DNA of 64,000 bases from the NCBI RefSeq assembly GCF_005876855.1, contig NZ_QLAE01000017.1:1-64000 (forward strand), read 5' to 3'. The notes under the pieces were generated by a model that saw only the letters and a list, made by a program, of their open reading frames with translations, was not told the origin of the DNA and ran no database searches. Made by a program: the position numbers and the translations under genes. Shown here one piece after another: positions 36,497-46,013 of the stretch. Source of the stretch: Stutzerimonas nosocomialis. Lineage in GTDB: Bacteria; Pseudomonadota; Gammaproteobacteria; Pseudomonadales; Pseudomonadaceae. How positions within the stretch are numbered: position 1 is the stretch's first letter; every line of letters begins with the position of its first letter.

Positions 36497-38869
36497 ATGA
36501 ACAAGCATCAACAGAAACCGGCCTCGTTCCTCGAGCGCCTGATCTTCAACAACCGGCCGGCGGTGATCCTGATCTGCCTGCTGGTCAGCGTGTTCCTGTT
36601 CTACCAGGCCGCGCAGGTCCGCCCGGAAACCAGCTTCGAGAAGATGATTCCGCTGGGCCATCCCTATATCCAGAACATGCTCAAGCACCAGAACGACCTG
36701 GCCAACATGGGCAACACGGTGCGCATTTCCGTGGAGGCGGTGGAGGGGGACATCTTCACCAAGGAGTACATGGAGACGCTGCGCCAGATCCATGACGAGA
36801 TCTTCTACATCCATGGCGTCGACCGCTCCAACATGAAGTCGCTGTGGAGTCCCAGCGTGCGCTGGACGGAGGTGACCGAGGAGGGCTTCGCCGGTGGCGA
36901 GGTGATTCCGCAGACCTACAACGGTTCGCCCGAGAGCCTCGACGACCTGCGCGACAACATCCTCAAGTCCGGTCAGATCGGTCGCCTGGTGGCCAACAAC
37001 TTCAAGTCCACCATCATCGACGTGCCGCTTCTGGAGTCCTATCCCGATCCGGAAGACCAGGGCCGCCAGATCCGCCTGGATTACCAGAAGTTCTCCCACG
37101 AGCTCGAGGAGAAGATTCGCCAGAAGTACCAAGAGCAGAACCCGAATGTGAAGGTTCACATCATCGGCTTCGCCAAGAAGGTCGGCGACCTGATCGACGG
37201 CCTGGTCAACGTCGCGCTGTTCTTCATCGTCGCGATCGCCGTCACCTTCTTCCTCCTGCTGTGGTTCACCCGTTGCCTGCGCAGCACCATCGCCGTGCTG
37301 GTCACCACGCTGATCGCCGTGGTCTGGCAGCTCGGCCTGCTGCATACGATCGGCTTCGGGCTCGACCCCTATTCGATGCTGGTGCCCTTCCTGGTCTTCG
37401 CCATCGGTATTTCCCATGGGGTACAGAAGATCAACGGCATCGCCATGGCCTCCGGCGAGCAGAGCAACCCGCTCACCGCGGCGCGCATGGCCTTCCGCCA
37501 GCTGTTCATTCCGGGGATGGTGGCGCTGCTGTCCGACGCGGTCGGCTTCGTCACCCTGCTGCTGATCGACATCGGGGTCATCCGCGAGCTGGCCATCGCC
37601 GCGTCGCTGGGCGTGGCGGTGATCATCCTCACCAACCTGATCCTGCTGCCGGTTGCGATTTCCTACCTGGGCATCAGCAAGCGGGCCATCCGCCAGAGCC
37701 GGGAAGACGCCGAGCGCGACCATCCGTTCTGGCGCGCGCTGTCCCGGTTCGCCAGTCCGACCGTGGCGCCGATCTCGGTGGTCATCGCCGTGCTCGCGCT
37801 GGCCGGCGGGCTCTGGTACGGGCAGAACCTGAAGATCGGCGACCTCGACCAGGGCGCTCCGGAGCTGCATCCGGACTCGCGCTACAACCTGGACAACGAC
37901 TTCGTCATCCGCAACTACTCGACCAGCTCCGATGTGCTGGTGGTCATGGTGCGTACCGCGCCGGAAGGCTGCTCGAGCTACGACACGCTGTCGGCGATGG
38001 ACGAGCTGATGTGGAAGATGCAGAACACCGCGGGCGTGCAGTCGACGGTGTCGATGGTCACGGTCGCGCGGCAGGGCATCAAGGGCATGAACGAGGGTAG
38101 CCTCAAGTGGGAGACGCTGTCGCGCAACACCCATGTGCTCAACAGTTCGATCGCACGCGCCGAGGGGATGTACAACACCGACTGCTCGCTGGCGCCGGTG
38201 ATGGTGTTCCTCAACGACCACAAGGCCGAAACCCTGCAGCACGTGGTCGACGCGGCGCGCGAATTCGCCGAGGAGAACAACCGCGAAGGGCTGGAGTTCG
38301 TCCTGGCGGCCGGGAACGCGGGTATCGAGGCGGCCACCAACGAGGTCATCGCCGCGTCGGAGACCACCATGCTGCTGGCGGTGTACGCGGCCGTGAGCAT
38401 CATGTGCCTGCTGACCTTCCGTTCGCTGGCGGCGACGCTCTGCATCGTGCTGCCGCTGGTGCTGACCTCGGTGCTGGGCAACGCGCTGATGGCCTTCATG
38501 GGCATCGGCGTCAAGGTGGCGACGCTGCCGGTCATCGCGCTGGGCGTGGGTATCGGTATCGACTACGGCATCTACATCTACACCCGCCTGGAGAGTTTCC
38601 TGCGCCAGGGGCTGTCGCTGCAGGAGGCCTACTACGAGACGCTCAAGTCCACCGGCAAGGCGGTGCTGTTCACCGGCGTCTGCCTGGCCATCGGCGTGGT
38701 GACCTGGGTGTTCTCGGCCATCAAGTTCCAGGCGGACATGGGGCTGATGCTGACCTTCATGTTCCTCTGGAACATGATCGGCGCGATCTGGCTGCTGCCG
38801 GCGCTGGCGCGCTTCCTGATCAAGCCGCGCAAGCTGGCCGCCGAGGCCCGGACATCCGTGGCGGGTTGA
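36497..38869 (+). CDS. MMPL/RND superfamily membrane protein
   Basis: A 790-residue inner-membrane protein with the RND layout: one N-terminal helix (AVILICLLVSVFLFY), a large periplasmic loop (about 40-230), a block of helices (about 235-400), a second periplasmic loop and a second helical block (about 620-780). GVGIGIDYGIYIYTRLESF in the second block, and VFAIGISHGVQKING in the first, are typical TM4/TM10 motifs. The family exports lipids, siderophores or hydrophobic compounds; the substrate is unknown. It forms an operon with the YCF48-like gene. Confidence 0.85.
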   Translation: MNKHQQKPASFLERLIFNNRPAVILICLLVSVFLFYQAAQVRPETSFEKMIPLGHPYIQNMLKHQNDLANMGNTVRISVEAVEGDIFTKEYMETLRQIHDEIFYIHGVDRSNMKSLWSPSVRWTEVTEEGFAGGEVIPQTYNGSPESLDDLRDNILKSGQIGRLVANNFKSTIIDVPLLESYPDPEDQGRQIRLDYQKFSHELEEKIRQKYQEQNPNVKVHIIGFAKKVGDLIDGLVNVALFFIVAIAVTFFLLLWFTRCLRSTIAVLVTTLIAVVWQLGLLHTIGFGLDPYSMLVPFLVFAIGISHGVQKINGIAMASGEQSNPLTAARMAFRQLFIPGMVALLSDAVGFVTLLLIDIGVIRELAIAASLGVAVIILTNLILLPVAISYLGISKRAIRQSREDAERDHPFWRALSRFASPTVAPISVVIAVLALAGGLWYGQNLKIGDLDQGAPELHPDSRYNLDNDFVIRNYSTSSDVLVVMVRTAPEGCSSYDTLSAMDELMWKMQNTAGVQSTVSMVTVARQGIKGMNEGSLKWETLSRNTHVLNSSIARAEGMYNTDCSLAPVMVFLNDHKAETLQHVVDAAREFAEENNREGLEFVLAAGNAGIEAATNEVIAASETTMLLAVYAAVSIMCLLTFRSLAATLCIVLPLVLTSVLGNALMAFMGIGVKVATLPVIALGVGIGIDYGIYIYTRLESFLRQGLSLQEAYYETLKSTGKAVLFTGVCLAIGVVTWVFSAIKFQADMGLMLTFMFLWNMIGAIWLLPALARFLIKPRKLAAEARTSVAG

Positions 38870-38888
38870 TCACGTAGACGAGGGAACG

Positions 38889-38917
38889 ACCGCGGCCTGA
38901 GGGCCGCGGTTTTTTTT
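38889..38917 (+). terminator. intrinsic terminator after the MMPL gene
   Basis: Perfect 9-bp stem ACCGCGGCC/GGCCGCGGT (38889-38897/38902-38910), loop TGAG, followed by a run of T residues. Confidence 0.92.
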
Positions 38918-38990
38918 GCCCGTTCGCGGGCCGGCGAGGGCCGGGCTGGCACCGGCACTCGAGGCAGGCCGCGGTCAGCGAGCGGTGTGC

Positions 38991-40622
38991 TCAGCGAGGA
39001 TAAAGCGGTGGCAGCGCCTGCGGCTCCTGTTCGCCGGCGTTGCCCCCGAGCGGTGGCAGGGCCTGGATCGCCTGCCACAGGGCGCTGCCCTGCCAGTGCT
39101 GGCCGGTCTCGCTGTAGAGTGCGCCGTTGAGCCCGTCCAGCGCATCGGAGAGCGGTACGAAGCGGGCGGCCATGTCGGCCAGGGTTTCCGGTTGCTGGCG
39201 TGCCCAGGCGTCGAGGGCCTGGCGCGTGGCCTGCGAGTCGTTCGCCAGACAGGCGCGCCGCAGGTCGTCGAGCAGGCTGCGTGGGCTGGGGCCGGCCGGC
39301 GCGCTGCGTTGCACCGCGGGCTGCCGGCGGGCGCGCCACCAGAGGCCGAAGCCGATCAGGCTGGTGCAGGCGAGCAGGGCGGTGCTCAGTTGCCAGGGCC
39401 AGAGCGCGGGCTGTTCCTCCAGCGGTAGCGCCTCGACCTGTTGTATCGGCGGTTGGCGCAACTCGGGATTGTCGGCGACCTGGATCTGCCGGCTCGGCAG
39501 TTCGATGCGTTCGAGGCGATCCTCCAGGGTGTTCCACCAGACCAGCTCGTAGCCTGGCACCTCGATCGCGCCGGGCTGGCTCGGCACCAGCGCCTCGCGC
39601 TGCTCGCGGCTGCCGGTCAGGCCGGTCGCCGTGACTTCGTTGGCCAGCTTGGGCTGGTCCGGGTAGCGCCGAATGCCTGCGGGAACCGGCGGGGTGATGA
39701 CCGGAAGCTGATTGCCGGAGAGCCCTTCGGCGCGGATCAGCAGGCTGCGGGTCAGCGAGTCGCCCATTCGGGCGTTCTCCGGCTCCGGGGTCCAGGCTTC
39801 GACCAGGCTCAGGCTCCGGGCCGGCAGCCAGGGCGCGTCGGCGGGGTATTCGGCGGGCTTGGGGCGTACCGTCAGCGGAATCGACGGCGACTTGACCTGG
39901 GTGGCCCGCCCGGGACGGGCGCCGAACAGCGAGTGGCCATCGCTTGCCGCGGCCACGGTGGTGGCGCTGAACAGCTGCGAGGGCACGGTCAGCTCGCCGC
40001 TCTTCTGCGGAAACAGGGCGTAGCGCACCTCGATCACGCCATGGCGCACGCCGTTGATGTTCTTCTCGTAGGTACGCGGATCGCCGAGCCGCTCGACCAG
40101 CGCGTCGTCCATCTGCAGTGGCGACAGGGTGCTGTCGTCATACAGTGAAACCGAATGGTAGATGCGCAGGGTCAGCGTCACCTGGGCCTGCACATAGACG
40201 CTGTCCTGATCCAGGCTGGCGTCGATGAACACCGGGGCGAGCTGGGCCACTTCGTCGCGCGGCGCGCTTTCCAGCACCCGCAGGGTGACCGGCTCGCTGC
40301 GGGCATCGCCCAGGCTCAGCGGCGGCACGACGACATAGCCGGTCTGCCGCGGCTGCAGGGTCACCAGCCAGCGGGTGACGGCACGGGTCTCGCCGCGCAC
40401 GGTGGCCAACTGGTTGACCTGGCGCGTCGCCACGACCTCGAACAGCTCGTTGAGCGGCTCCAGGTCCGGCTTGCCGAACAGGGTGCGATCCTGCACCTCG
40501 AGGGCCAGTTCGACGGTCTCGCCCAGGGTCAGCTGGTTGCGGTCGACGCTGGCGATCAGCGAAGCCGCGCCGGCCTGCCAGCTCAGCAGGGTCATGAGAA
40601 AAAGGACCATCAGGCGGGTCAT
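38991..40622 (-). CDS. batD: BatD family protein
   Basis: A 543-residue membrane-anchored protein, last gene of the moxR-bat operon. It has a signal peptide (MVLFLMTLLSWQAGA), repeated Ig-like/beta-sandwich domains in the periplasm (LTLGETVELALEVQD; VQAQVTLTLRIYHSVSLYDD) and one C-terminal membrane helix (ALLACTSLIGFGLWW, about 425-440) with a cytoplasmic tail. BatD proteins are proposed to assemble with BatA-C at the membrane. The start at 40622 overlaps the preceding stop by four bases (ATGA). Confidence 0.87.
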   Translation of the reverse strand: MTRLMVLFLMTLLSWQAGAASLIASVDRNQLTLGETVELALEVQDRTLFGKPDLEPLNELFEVVATRQVNQLATVRGETRAVTRWLVTLQPRQTGYVVVPPLSLGDARSEPVTLRVLESAPRDEVAQLAPVFIDASLDQDSVYVQAQVTLTLRIYHSVSLYDDSTLSPLQMDDALVERLGDPRTYEKNINGVRHGVIEVRYALFPQKSGELTVPSQLFSATTVAAASDGHSLFGARPGRATQVKSPSIPLTVRPKPAEYPADAPWLPARSLSLVEAWTPEPENARMGDSLTRSLLIRAEGLSGNQLPVITPPVPAGIRRYPDQPKLANEVTATGLTGSREQREALVPSQPGAIEVPGYELVWWNTLEDRLERIELPSRQIQVADNPELRQPPIQQVEALPLEEQPALWPWQLSTALLACTSLIGFGLWWRARRQPAVQRSAPAGPSPRSLLDDLRRACLANDSQATRQALDAWARQQPETLADMAARFVPLSDALDGLNGALYSETGQHWQGSALWQAIQALPPLGGNAGEQEPQALPPLYPR

Positions 40623-42349
40623 GGACGGGTTCCCTGGCGCATGCGTTGTTCGTAAAGGAATTTGCGGCGCAGCAGCTCGCCCGGGTCGTCGGGAATCTGC
40701 CGCAGCCATTGTTCGGTGGCCTGGCGGACCTCGCCGTCGCCCGGCAGGCGATCGGCGTTCGCAGCGCCCGATGCAGCCTGGTCGGGGTCCTCGGCCCGGG
40801 CCCGCTGTTCGGGAGTGGCGGGCGATGCATCGGCGGGATCGTCCGGCTGGCCGGCTTCGGGGGGCGGAGCCGTGCTGTCCTGGCTGTTGCCGCTCTGTGC
40901 CGGGGCATTCTGCGCCGGACTCTTGTCGGACTCGCTGTCCGGGTCGTCGGACTGGCCGGGTTGCTGCTCCTGGGCCGCCTGCTGCTCCTTGCGCTGGCGC
41001 AGCAGCTCTTCGACCAGCGCCTTGTTCCGTTGCGCCTGGGCCAGGTCCGGCTGGCGCTCCAGGGCCTGGTCGTAGGCTTCGATGGCCGCTTCGAGCGCGT
41101 CGCTGCGGGCCAGTGCGTTGCCTCGGTTGTAATGATCGGCAGCGCTGTCGCCTAGGGCGAAACCTTCGATCGCCGCCGCGTAGTCTCCGGCCAGGTAGTG
41201 GGCCAGGGCCCGCCAGCGCGGGTCGGCGAAGCGCTCGGCGGCTTCGGCCGGACGCTGCTGTTCGAGCAGGTGCTGACCCTGCTGGTCCGGGCGCAGCCAG
41301 AGATCGTTCCATTCGAAGGCCTGGGCCGGCGCTGGGTTGAACAGGAGCAGCGGCAGGCAGAACAGCCAGCCGCGCCGTCCGCCCAGGGCGGCGAGCAGCA
41401 ACAGCGGCAACAGCAGCCAGTAGCCCTGGTCCGACCAGGCGCTCAGGCGGGTGGTTTCGGTCTGCCGCTCCAGGCTTCCGCTCGCCTCGAGCAGCCCGAG
41501 GGCGGCAAGATCGGCATCGTCGATGCGGGCCTGCTGGTAGCCGCCGCCGAGGCTGGAGGCGAACTGGCGCAAGCCGTGGCTGTCCAGTCTCGGCACCAGG
41601 ATCGAGCCCTGGGCATCCTTGAGGAAACTGCCGTCGGCCTGGGCGATCGGCGCGCCTTCTTCGGTGCCGACGCCGAGAATCGCGAGGCGGGCGCCCTTGC
41701 CGCCGAGGAGGGCGGTGATGGCCGTGCGTTCATCGGCGTCGAGTCGGCTGCCGATCAGCAGCAGCCGCCCCTGTGGCTGGCCGCCTTGCTCCAGCAGCTC
41801 GAGGCCACGCGCCACGGCAGCGTCGGCGCGGTGGCCCGGTTCGGGCATCAGCGAAGGTTGCAGCGCACCGAGGAGGTTGCGGGTCGTCGCAAGGTCATCC
41901 GACAGCGGTACCAGCGTGTGGGCGCTGCCGGCGAACACCACCACTGCCGTCTGCGCCCCCCGGCGCGCTTCGAGCAGGTCGAGCAGCTTGCGCTTGGCCT
42001 GCTCCAGCCGGTTGGGGGGCACGTCGGCGGCGAGCATCTCGGGGCTGACTTCGAGCAGCACCACCAGCGGATCGGCGCGCTTGAGCGTCGGCTGTTCGAG
42101 CAGCTGCCAGCTCGGCCCGAGCAGGGCGAGCACGGCGAGCAGCCAGGCGGCGCCCAGCAGTACCCATGGCAGGCGGCTGTCATGCAGGCGGCCCTGGGTC
42201 AGCAGCGGGGCGTGGAAGCGTTCGGGGAGCAAACGTTGCCAGCGTCCTGTCCGGCGCTGGCGCTGGCACAGCCGCCAGAGCAGCCAGCCCAGGAGCGGCA
42301 GGATCAGCAGCCAGCCGGGGCGCAGCAGGTGGGGAAGCAGGTCGCTCAT
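40619..42349 (-). CDS. BatB-BatC fusion (vWA plus TPR)
   Basis: A 576-residue protein with two N-terminal helices (about 10-28 and 62-78), a von Willebrand A domain (about 90-290), a third helix (about 308-330), then a TPR region (HYNRGNALARSDALEAAIEAYDQAL) and a Gln/Asp/Pro-rich C-terminus. It unites BatB and BatC, which are separate genes in many bacteria. The MIDAS DxSxS motif is replaced by E100-V-S102-P-E104, so metal binding of the canonical kind is doubtful, while the following DVPPNRLEQAKRKLLDLL is well conserved. Overlaps both neighbours by four bases. Confidence 0.85.
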   Translation of the reverse strand: MSDLLPHLLRPGWLLILPLLGWLLWRLCQRQRRTGRWQRLLPERFHAPLLTQGRLHDSRLPWVLLGAAWLLAVLALLGPSWQLLEQPTLKRADPLVVLLEVSPEMLAADVPPNRLEQAKRKLLDLLEARRGAQTAVVVFAGSAHTLVPLSDDLATTRNLLGALQPSLMPEPGHRADAAVARGLELLEQGGQPQGRLLLIGSRLDADERTAITALLGGKGARLAILGVGTEEGAPIAQADGSFLKDAQGSILVPRLDSHGLRQFASSLGGGYQQARIDDADLAALGLLEASGSLERQTETTRLSAWSDQGYWLLLPLLLLAALGGRRGWLFCLPLLLFNPAPAQAFEWNDLWLRPDQQGQHLLEQQRPAEAAERFADPRWRALAHYLAGDYAAAIEGFALGDSAADHYNRGNALARSDALEAAIEAYDQALERQPDLAQAQRNKALVEELLRQRKEQQAAQEQQPGQSDDPDSESDKSPAQNAPAQSGNSQDSTAPPPEAGQPDDPADASPATPEQRARAEDPDQAASGAANADRLPGDGEVRQATEQWLRQIPDDPGELLRRKFLYEQRMRQGTRP

Positions 42350-43362
42350 CGTGACCCCCGGCGTGCGAACGCGGCCTGCAGCGGCGCCTGCCAGAGCCGA
42401 GCGATCACCAGCAGCAGGCTGATGAGCAGCGCGGCGGCCAGCGGCCAGTAATACAGCTCGTCGGTCAGCCGGGCCTGGGTCGGCTGTTGCGCCGCCGGAT
42501 CGATCCGATCGAGGGTCCGGCCGATGTCCCGCAGCTCTTCGCTGGAGCGGGCACGGAAATATTCGCCGCCGGTGCGCTCGGCGATCAGGCGCAGCGTCGG
42601 CTCGTCGAGGTCCAGGCCCGTGCTGAAGCCGAAGCGGCCCAGCGCGCCGTCGTTCTGCGGATCGGCGCCGATGCCGATGGTGTGGATCTTGACGTGCTCA
42701 TCGGCGGCCAGGCGCGCCGCCACCAGTGGTTCGATCTCGCCGCCGTTGTTGGCTCCGTCGGTGATCAGGATGAGCACCCGGCTGTCGGCCGGCCTTTCGC
42801 GCAGGCGCTTCACGGCAAGCCCGATGGCGTCGCCGATGGCGGTGGTGTTGCCCGCGATCCCGACCATGGACTCCTCGAGCCAGGTCCGCACGGTGCGCCG
42901 GTCGAAGGTCAGCGGGGCCTGCAGGTACGCCTTGCTGCCGAACAGGATCAGGCCGACCCGATCGCCGCGACGCCCTTCGATGAATTCGCCGAACAGCTGC
43001 TTGACCAGCTCCAGGCGGGTGATGTCTTCGTTCTGCCAGCGCATGTCGGGGTAGTCCATCGAGCCCGACACGTCCACGGCGAGCAACAGGTCGCGGCCGG
43101 TGGTGGCCTGGGGCAGCGGCTCACCGAGCCACTGGGGCCGCGCAGCGGCGAACAGCAGCAACAGCCACAGGGTGAGGTAGGGCAGCTGCTGTATCAGCGG
43201 GGGCAGGGCGATGCGGGCACGCTGGCCGGAGAGCTGCTCGAGTTCGTCGATGAAACTCACCCGGAGCGCGGCCTCGCCGCTGTCGGCGCGCGGCAACAGG
43301 CGGCGCATCAGCCAGGGCAGGGGCGCCAGCAGGAAGATCCACGGCCAGGCGAGTTCAAACAT
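42346..43362 (-). CDS. batA: BatA family vWA domain protein
   Basis: A 338-residue membrane protein with a helix at each end (about 5-20, 60-75 and 310-328) and a von Willebrand A domain with an intact MIDAS: D97-x-S99-x-S101 (AVDVSGSMD), the TAIGDAIG threonine and LITDGANNGG. It is therefore the likely metal-dependent partner of the MIDAS-degenerate BatB domain next door. Its start lies inside the end of the DUF4381 gene (8-base overlap). Confidence 0.9.
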   Translation of the reverse strand: MFELAWPWIFLLAPLPWLMRRLLPRADSGEAALRVSFIDELEQLSGQRARIALPPLIQQLPYLTLWLLLLFAAARPQWLGEPLPQATTGRDLLLAVDVSGSMDYPDMRWQNEDITRLELVKQLFGEFIEGRRGDRVGLILFGSKAYLQAPLTFDRRTVRTWLEESMVGIAGNTTAIGDAIGLAVKRLRERPADSRVLILITDGANNGGEIEPLVAARLAADEHVKIHTIGIGADPQNDGALGRFGFSTGLDLDEPTLRLIAERTGGEYFRARSSEELRDIGRTLDRIDPAAQQPTQARLTDELYYWPLAAALLISLLLVIARLWQAPLQAAFARRGSR

Positions 43363-43855
43363 GTTTGCGAATCCAGATTTCGACAGCCTGGTTCAAGCCG
43401 TCGATCGCCTTGTTTTCCATGCGGCATTCGGCGCGGTAGGGACCATCGACCAGCACCATCCAGCGTGTCAGCCCGGCGGCCGGGCAACGGTTGTCGAGGA
43501 AGGCGAGCCAGGCGCGGCCGCTCATGGTGTGTGGGTGCGCCTGGGGATACTGGGCGCGACAGAGCCGCTTGAGCAGGGCGTTGAGCTGTTGCAGCCACTG
43601 GCTGGCGGGGGCGCCATCGTAGGGGCGGCTCAGGCGGGCAAGTTCCTCCAGCGCCGCCACGCGCTGCGGTGCCAGTGCCGGCGCGGGCTCCGCGCGTGGC
43701 TGCCTGCGCCGCGAAAAGAGCCGGTGGCGGTAGCGCCACAGCAGGCCGATGCCGAGCAGAAGCAGCAGTGCCAGCAGCCACCAGCCGGGCGCGGGCGGCC
43801 ACCAGGGCACGGGAGCCGGCTGGATCGGCGGCGCCAGCTGTTCGAGGGGGTTCAT
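43355..43855 (-). CDS. DUF4381 family membrane protein
   Basis: A 166-residue protein with one transmembrane helix (about 25-42, WWLLALLLLLGIGLLW) preceded by a proline-rich N-terminus and followed by a cytoplasmic helical domain (LEELARLSRPYDG, LLKRLCRAQYP). Family members always lie between DUF58 and BatA genes. The start overlaps the DUF58 gene stop by four bases. Confidence 0.87.
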   Translation of the reverse strand: MNPLEQLAPPIQPAPVPWWPPAPGWWLLALLLLLGIGLLWRYRHRLFSRRRQPRAEPAPALAPQRVAALEELARLSRPYDGAPASQWLQQLNALLKRLCRAQYPQAHPHTMSGRAWLAFLDNRCPAAGLTRWMVLVDGPYRAECRMENKAIDGLNQAVEIWIRKHV

Positions 43856-44822
43856 CGGTTGTTGACCCTGTCCCGGACGCTGAGGTGCTCGCGCAACTGA
43901 TCGACCAGTTCGGCGGACGTGCTGAGCGGCAAAAGCGGTACGCAGAGCCGTTTCGCCAGCCGTTGCCAGCGCGCCGTGCGAGCTTCGCCGAGGCGTCGAT
44001 AGCGCTGGCGCAGTTCGGCATCGCCGCTGTCGAGCCCGAGCCGGGCGCCCCGGCTGGCGAACCTCAGCAGGCCGGCGGCGGGCAGGGCATGGTCCAGCGG
44101 GTCGGACAGCGGCAGCAGGAGCAGGTCGATGTGGCGTGCCAGCAGGCTGAGCTGTCGTTCGGCGGCGTCGTTCAGCGATCGCTCGTCGCACAGGACCACC
44201 ACCAGGCTGCCCGGTCGCAGCACTTCCCGGGCGCGACGAAGCGCCATGCCGAAGGCTTCGGGGTTGGGCTCGATGTCGCAATCGAGGCGCTGATTGGCGC
44301 GCGCCAGGCGATCGAGCAGCTGCAGCAGGCTCTGCTTGCGCCGTCGTGGCCTGATCTCGTGATGCTCGTTGCAGCCGAATACCAGCCCGCCGACGCGATC
44401 GTTGTGGCTCAGGGCCGCCCAGGCGATAAGCCCGGCGGCCCTGGCCGCGAGTACCGACTTGAAGGCGAGCCCGGTGCCGAAGAACAGCGCGTGGCTCTGC
44501 TCGACGAGGATATAGATGGGCCGTTCGCGCTCCTCGTGGAAGAGCTTGGTATGGGGCTCCTGGGTGCGTGCGGTGACGCGCCAGTCGATGGTGCGGACGT
44601 CATCGCCGGGCTGATAGACCCGTACCTGGTCGAAATCCACCCCGCGACCGCGCAGCTTGGAGTGGTGCAGGCCCACCAGCGGGCTGCGCCGGTGCGGCAG
44701 CGAGAACAGCGGAACCTCGCGAACGCGGTGGCGGATGTCGATGAGCTCGGCCAGGGTCACGTGAATGCCGTCGGCCGTGCTCGCTTCCCCGGCATCCGGC
44801 ATGCCGTTGGCGGCCTGGTGCA

Positions 44823-44823
<1 letters not shown>
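43852..44823 (-). CDS. DUF58 domain protein
   Basis: A 323-residue soluble protein of the DUF58 family found next to MoxR ATPases. The family signature KLRGRGVDFDQVRVYQPGDDVRTIDWRVTAR is split here into KLRGRGVDFDQVR and YQPGDDVRTIDW. It is followed by a vWA-like domain (IYILVEQSHALFFG) without a canonical MIDAS. Probably an adaptor or client of MoxR. Its start overlaps the moxR stop by one base (TGATG). Confidence 0.88.
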
Positions 44824-45782
<959 letters not shown>

Positions 45783-46013
45783 CGTTTCGTCACTTCCAAA
45801 GGGGCTACGGGCAATCGGCGGTGCGCTGACGCGGCGGGGTGGTCGACGCTGCGGTCGGGCGCCCGGTCGTGCGGTTCCAGGCAACGTAAAAAGGCGTGAA
45901 AAAGAGTGTCACTTTACTGCATCTGCCGCCGTCTAGACTAACGTGGAACCATCGTCCTGTGGGGTCAGTCACTACCGGGGACCTCTTTTCAGCAAGCCAA
46001 ACGGAGTTGATCA

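Noticed and set aside
36347-38242. A 631-residue frame opposite to the MMPL gene
   Set aside because: Its sequence is typical of an antisense reading of membrane helices (repeated His, Asp, Gln).
45905-45945. A possible gdhB promoter (TTTACT ... TAGACT)
   Set aside because: The spacer is only 15 bases and no better -35 is present, so the evidence is too weak to list.
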